The notes under the pieces were generated by a model. That model saw nothing but the letters and a program-made list of their open reading frames with translations, had not been told where the DNA came from and did no database searches. DNA of 8,899 nucleotides. Origin: Sphingobacteriaceae bacterium. Lineage in GTDB: Bacteria; Bacteroidota; Bacteroidia; B-17B0; Aurantibacillaceae. Shown here in pieces: positions 6,391 to 8,899 of this stretch (within the stretch, counting starts at the first letter, position 1; each line of letters opens with the position of its first letter). The DNA lies in the NCBI GenBank assembly GCA_023251695.1, contig JAHEYE010000134.1, positions 1 to 8,899 of the forward strand, read 5' to 3'. The position numbers and the translations under genes were made by a program.

Positions 6391-6980
6391 TTTAAATCCC
6401 AACCCTTCGATTCTAGCACAGCTTTACATTTCGGACAGAATTCTTTTTCTTCACCCGTACAATTCTTCCCTTCGGCATCCCGCATGAAACAGGTTTTAAC
6501 CGGACAATGTGGCAATCCTTGCGTATGACCTAATTCGTGTATCGATGTTTTGAATAATTCCTCTAGAACATTCTTTTTTGATAAGCGGAAAGTTGAAGCA
6601 ACACAAGCATTGCCCGGACAATAACCCAAACCCATGATACCATAATCTTTTATTTCATCTTTAGTGGTGCTGATGTCTTTTATGGTTAATCCGATCGTAA
6701 CATATCCTGCTTTTGTTTGACGGTTTAAATAATGGATCAGAGAATCGGCACGGTAACGTTTTCTTCCTTCATAATACGCTAATTTCGGAAGCGGAATTGT
6801 TTTCTTTACCTCAACATTCGGATAAATCTTTTGCAATTCTTTACGGACGTGCTCGACAGTTTGTTTCGGAATATCACCCAGTGGCTGAATATCAACAATT
6901 ATTGGTTCTACCGATCTTTTATTTATAAAAGAGATGGAAATAAAAACAATAAAGACCGCAATCAGTTTTTTTATTACCAT
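6387..6980 (-). CDS. archaemetzincin-type zinc metallopeptidase with N-terminal signal or membrane anchor
   Basis: This is a putative zinc peptidase of the archaemetzincin family (AmzA; MEROPS M54). From the ATG at 6980 it has 197 residues. The catalytic and zinc motif HELGHTQGLPHC spans 148-159 (zinc-binding His148, His152 and His158; general base Glu149). Next come Cys164 and the met-turn Met166 in the CxM pattern, and then CPKC at 182-185. These match the family pattern HExxHxxGx3Cx4CxM...CxxC, which combines a metzincin site with a structural zinc knuckle. Residues 3-17 (IKKLIAVFIVFISIS) are a basic-hydrophobic signal peptide or anchor, so the enzyme probably acts outside the cytoplasm. 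A TTG at 6989 would add only three residues. The ATG is preferred because it overlaps the upstream stop in ATGGTAA, which is typical of translational coupling. Substrates of the family are poorly known. The upstream secreted protein is a possible partner, by context only. Confidence 0.88.
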   Translation of the reverse strand: MVIKKLIAVFIVFISISFINKRSVEPIIVDIQPLGDIPKQTVEHVRKELQKIYPNVEVKKTIPLPKLAYYEGRKRYRADSLIHYLNRQTKAGYVTIGLTIKDISTTKDEIKDYGIMGLGYCPGNACVASTFRLSKKNVLEELFKTSIHELGHTQGLPHCPVKTCFMRDAEGKNCTGEEKEFCPKCKAVLESKGWDLN

Positions 6981-7681
6981 TTGAAGCAATTATCCACTTT
7001 AATCTTCAATTTATTTCCGAAGGAGTATTTCGCCATTTTTCTGTTCATCTTTGCTAATTTATTTTTAAAATGAAAAGATTTATGTTTTGAAGTTGATACT
7101 GTTTTTCGGGAGGCGAATTTTATAGAGGGTAATTTCAGAGTTGGTAAATTAATATCCAGATTTAAATTTAAAGAGCCATTTCCCAATTGAATGGCTGGAA
7201 TATTGACAGAAGCAATCTGTTCAATCATATTATTTTCGTTCCCGAAACTATTACCGTCATTAATATCTGCCTGCTGACTAAAATTTCCCTGCAACTGAAT
7301 ATCATTATTAATATTATTTTCTAAAACATTAATCAAGGGCTGAATGTTGTCATTAATATTTGAAATATTAATGAGATTAGTTTGAACCGGATTTGAAACG
7401 TTTGTATTTACTGGATTTGCATTTACCCTTCGTCTTCTTTGTTGCCTTTGAATTGTATTTGCGCCGGTGGCCCTTTGAACATAAACCTGTGGGTTTGCAT
7501 TCGCACGCGCCGGTTTATTTGTGTTATTATCGTTTACAATCATATTTGAAGCAAACACCTGAACCGGTTGTACAAACCGCTGTTGTTGCATATTTGTATT
7601 CGATATGTTAGTCTGAATTAAATTCTGAGCAAATCCATTTAAGGCGAATAATACCGGGGCAATAAATACTACTTTTTTCAT
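6974..7681 (-). CDS. secreted asparagine-rich protein of unknown function
   Basis: I do not recognise this 235-residue protein. An N-terminal signal peptide is clear: MKK, a hydrophobic core, and probable cleavage after Ala18 (LNGFA-QN). The mature chain up to about residue 155 is low complexity and rich in Asn, Gln and Ile/Val, with an RQQRRRR cluster at 79-85 and repeated N-[IV]-N-type patterns at 103-128. Residues 159-188 show alternating hydrophobic/polar strand-like segments (SLNLNLDINLPTLKLPSIKF). The last 45 residues are strongly basic (many Lys/Arg) and contain a single late Cys232. The start is ATG 7681, which places the signal peptide at the N-terminus; a TTG at 7702 would add seven unlikely residues. 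The gene overlaps the following archaemetzincin gene by 7 bp, so their synthesis is probably coupled. A surface, matrix or substrate role for the peptidase is conceivable but unproven. Confidence 0.75.
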   Translation of the reverse strand: MKKVVFIAPVLFALNGFAQNLIQTNISNTNMQQQRFVQPVQVFASNMIVNDNNTNKPARANANPQVYVQRATGANTIQRQQRRRRVNANPVNTNVSNPVQTNLINISNINDNIQPLINVLENNINNDIQLQGNFSQQADINDGNSFGNENNMIEQIASVNIPAIQLGNGSLNLNLDINLPTLKLPSIKFASRKTVSTSKHKSFHFKNKLAKMNRKMAKYSFGNKLKIKVDNCFKW

Positions 7682-7780
7682 GCTGTTTATTTTACAAATC
7701 AAAGGTTTAATAATTAATCTTTGGCCTTTCTATTTGGATGTTAAGGAAGCCTAATTTCCATAAGGGATTAACAAATTTTA

Positions 7781-7857
7781 GCCGCGGATTACACAGATTT
7801 ACACAGATTAAGGGCCTTATCTACCTCATTATCTGCGAAATCTGTGTAATCTGTGGC
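7781..7857. repeat. hairpin-forming palindromic intergenic repeat
   Basis: The left arm at 7781-7810 and right arm at 7829-7857 are imperfect inverted repeats around a loop of about 18 bases. Fourteen bases (GATTACACAGATTT at 7787-7800) pair perfectly with 7838-7851. The outer six pairs include two that would be G-U in RNA and close with GCC/GGC, and the inner part pairs with one bulge. The left arm itself contains TACACAGATT twice in tandem (7790-7799, 7800-7809). The sequence resembles dispersed palindromes that I recall from Bacteroidota intergenic DNA; this has not been searched. It lies between the divergent starts of the Asn-rich gene and dus. Confidence 0.8.
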
Positions 7858-7865
7858 TCTTTTTG

Positions 7866-7873
7866 TACCTTTA
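7866..7873 (+). promoter_or_regulatory. candidate -7 box for dus
   Basis: TACCTTTA differs from TAnnTTTG only in the last base. It ends five bases before the proposed TTG start at 7879, which would give a leaderless or nearly leaderless transcript. No clear TTG -33 element lies 19-21 bases upstream. That position falls in the right arm of the palindromic repeat (TGTGTAAT), so the repeat may supply the upstream promoter half. Confidence 0.35.
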
Positions 7874-7878
7874 CGGCC

Positions 7879-8874
7879 TTGGTTAAAATTGCAAATATTG
7901 AGCTCGGAGAATTCCCATTATTGCTTGCTCCGATGGAGGATGTAAGCGATCCGCCATTCCGTTATGTTTGCAAAAAATACGGTGCCGATTTAATGTACAC
8001 CGAGTTCATCAGCAGCGAAGGTTTAATCCGCGATGCGATGAAAAGCAAAAAGAAACTCGATATTTTTGATTACGAAAAACCAATTGGCATTCAAATCTTC
8101 GGTGGTGATGAAGAAGCCATGGCCCTCTCCGCAAAAATTGTTGATGCTACTAATCCCGATATTCTCGACATCAATTTTGGTTGTCCCGTAAAAAAAGTGG
8201 TTTGCAAAGGCGCTGGTGCAGGTGTTTTAAAAGATATTGATCTTATGGTGCGCTTAACAAAAGCTGTTGTGAAATCAACTAACCTTCCCGTTACGGTTAA
8301 GACACGTTTAGGCTGGGATGATAACATGATTAACATAATGGAAGTAGCCGAACGTTTACAGGATGTTGGAATAAAAGCTTTAACCATTCACGGGCGTACA
8401 CGTTCTCAAATGTACAAAGGCTCTGCTAAATGGGAATATATTGCAGAGGTAAAAAATAATCCACGCATAAAAATTCCTGTTTTCGGTAATGGCGATGTTG
8501 ATTCTCCTGAAAAAGCATTAGAATACAAAAATAAATATGGCGTTGATGGCATAATGATTGGCCGCGCAAGTATTGGCTATCCCTGGATATTTAATGAAAT
8601 AAAACATTTTTTTAAAACAGGTGAACATTTGCCTGCCCCTACACTGGAAAACCGCGTTGAGGTTTGCAAAACGCATTTGATGAAATCAGTTGAATGGAAA
8701 GGCGAACGTTTGGGAATGTTAGAAATGCGTCCGCATTATACTAATTATTTCAAAGGCATTCCGCATTTTAAAGATACTCGTATGATTCTTGTAACCTGCG
8801 ATTCTTTAAATCAGGTATTAGATACTTTAGATTCTGTTCCTGAAAAATTTGAATCCCTGATTGAATTAAAATAA
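7879..8874 (+). CDS. dusB: tRNA-dihydrouridine synthase, DusB-like
   Basis: This is an FMN-dependent, NADPH-using enzyme that reduces specific uridines in tRNA to dihydrouridine. Numbering from TTG 7879 (331 aa): the FMN-site LAPMEDVSDPPFR is at 14-26, the catalytic cysteine is Cys102 in NFGCPVKKV, KTRLGW follows, IHGRTRSQMYKG begins at 170 (His171), the phosphate-binding loop GNGD is at 203-206 and IGRAS is at 227-231. The C-terminal helical tRNA-binding domain includes HYTNYFKGIPHFK, typical of Bacteroidota members. The open frame extends upstream to an ATG at 7738, but those 47 codons translate the palindromic repeat and do not resemble Dus. Family members start with M-V-K-I-x-N-I-E-L-G-E-F, which aligns exactly with the TTG at 7879. 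The next in-frame ATG (7933) would remove the first FMN-binding strand. The family assignment is certain; the DusB subtype is likely, and the exact tRNA positions are not known. Confidence 0.94.
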   Translation: MVKIANIELGEFPLLLAPMEDVSDPPFRYVCKKYGADLMYTEFISSEGLIRDAMKSKKKLDIFDYEKPIGIQIFGGDEEAMALSAKIVDATNPDILDINFGCPVKKVVCKGAGAGVLKDIDLMVRLTKAVVKSTNLPVTVKTRLGWDDNMINIMEVAERLQDVGIKALTIHGRTRSQMYKGSAKWEYIAEVKNNPRIKIPVFGNGDVDSPEKALEYKNKYGVDGIMIGRASIGYPWIFNEIKHFFKTGEHLPAPTLENRVEVCKTHLMKSVEWKGERLGMLEMRPHYTNYFKGIPHFKDTRMILVTCDSLNQVLDTLDSVPEKFESLIELK

Positions 8875-8878
8875 TCTG

Positions 8879-8899
8879 ATGAAGCAATTTCTCATTTTT
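8879..8899 (+). CDS. probable start of a following gene, cut by the window edge
   Basis: Four bases after the dus stop an ATG opens a frame of seven codons (MKQFLIF) that runs off the window. A Lys followed by a hydrophobic run looks like the beginning of a signal peptide or membrane segment. The close spacing suggests co-transcription with dus. Seven codons cannot identify the product, and the ATG could be fortuitous. Confidence 0.45.

Noticed and set aside
6831..7073. Plus-strand open frames across the archaemetzincin and Asn-rich genes
   Set aside because: They lie opposite two overlapping genes with good export signals and motifs, and their translations show no family resemblance.
7700..7707. 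Possible -7 box (AACCTTTG on the minus strand) for the Asn-rich gene
   Set aside because: The first base differs from TAnnTTTG and no -33 TTG was found at 19-21 bases upstream, so support is too weak for a feature.
7781..7857. Hairpin as a CRISPR repeat, riboswitch or intrinsic terminator
   Set aside because: There is a single inverted copy without spaced direct repeats, no known riboswitch core was recognised, and no gene ends just upstream of it on either strand. The T-run after it is short and precedes a promoter.
8091..8387. Minus-strand open frame inside dus
   Set aside because: It overlaps the conserved Dus catalytic region and looks like an antisense shadow.

Overview
The window looks like a chromosomal segment of a Bacteroidota bacterium, probably free-living and environmental. 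The evidence is the gene order hpt-adk-obg, the protein family types (FtsK, DusB, Obg without a C-terminal OCT domain), the AT-rich codon use, the lack of clear Shine-Dalgarno sequences, and promoter-like TAnnTTTG (-7) boxes very close to start codons. The genus cannot be given from the sequence alone.

Layout from left to right. (1) An FtsK/SpoIIIE DNA translocase on the + strand, cut at its 5' end by the window edge. (2) A minus-strand pair converging on ftsK: a Sua5-type threonylcarbamoyl-AMP synthase followed by a small STAS/SpoIIAA-like protein. (3) A 47-bp divergent promoter region at 3675-3721. (4) A plus-strand operon hpt - adk - obg: purine salvage, adenylate homeostasis and the ribosome-associated GTPase Obg. 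(5) A minus-strand pair converging on obg: an Asn-rich secreted protein of unknown function, translationally coupled to an archaemetzincin-type zinc peptidase with an N-terminal signal or anchor. (6) A 197-bp intergenic region carrying a hairpin-forming palindromic repeat. (7) A DusB-like tRNA-dihydrouridine synthase that most likely starts at TTG 7879. (8) The first codons of another gene at the right edge.

Most genes are core housekeeping: division and chromosome segregation, tRNA modification (t6A37 and dihydrouridine), purine metabolism and ribosome assembly. The unusual content is the repetitive DNA and what it does to genes. A 189-bp tract of 27 heptanucleotides (consensus near ARGCAGT) lies inside adk and encodes nine 7-residue repeats in a lysine-rich tail added to a normal adenylate kinase. 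A second, different heptamer tract (NCGAACT type) fills the adk-obg spacer almost to the obg start codon. A palindromic repeat built from TACACAGATT motifs abuts the dus promoter and has produced a spurious 47-codon N-terminal extension in the longest open frame. The other candidate for new biology is the coupled Asn-rich secreted protein and archaemetzincin pair. Both convergent gene junctions have stop codons that touch or overlap.

No tRNA, rRNA, CRISPR array, transposase or prophage gene was seen.
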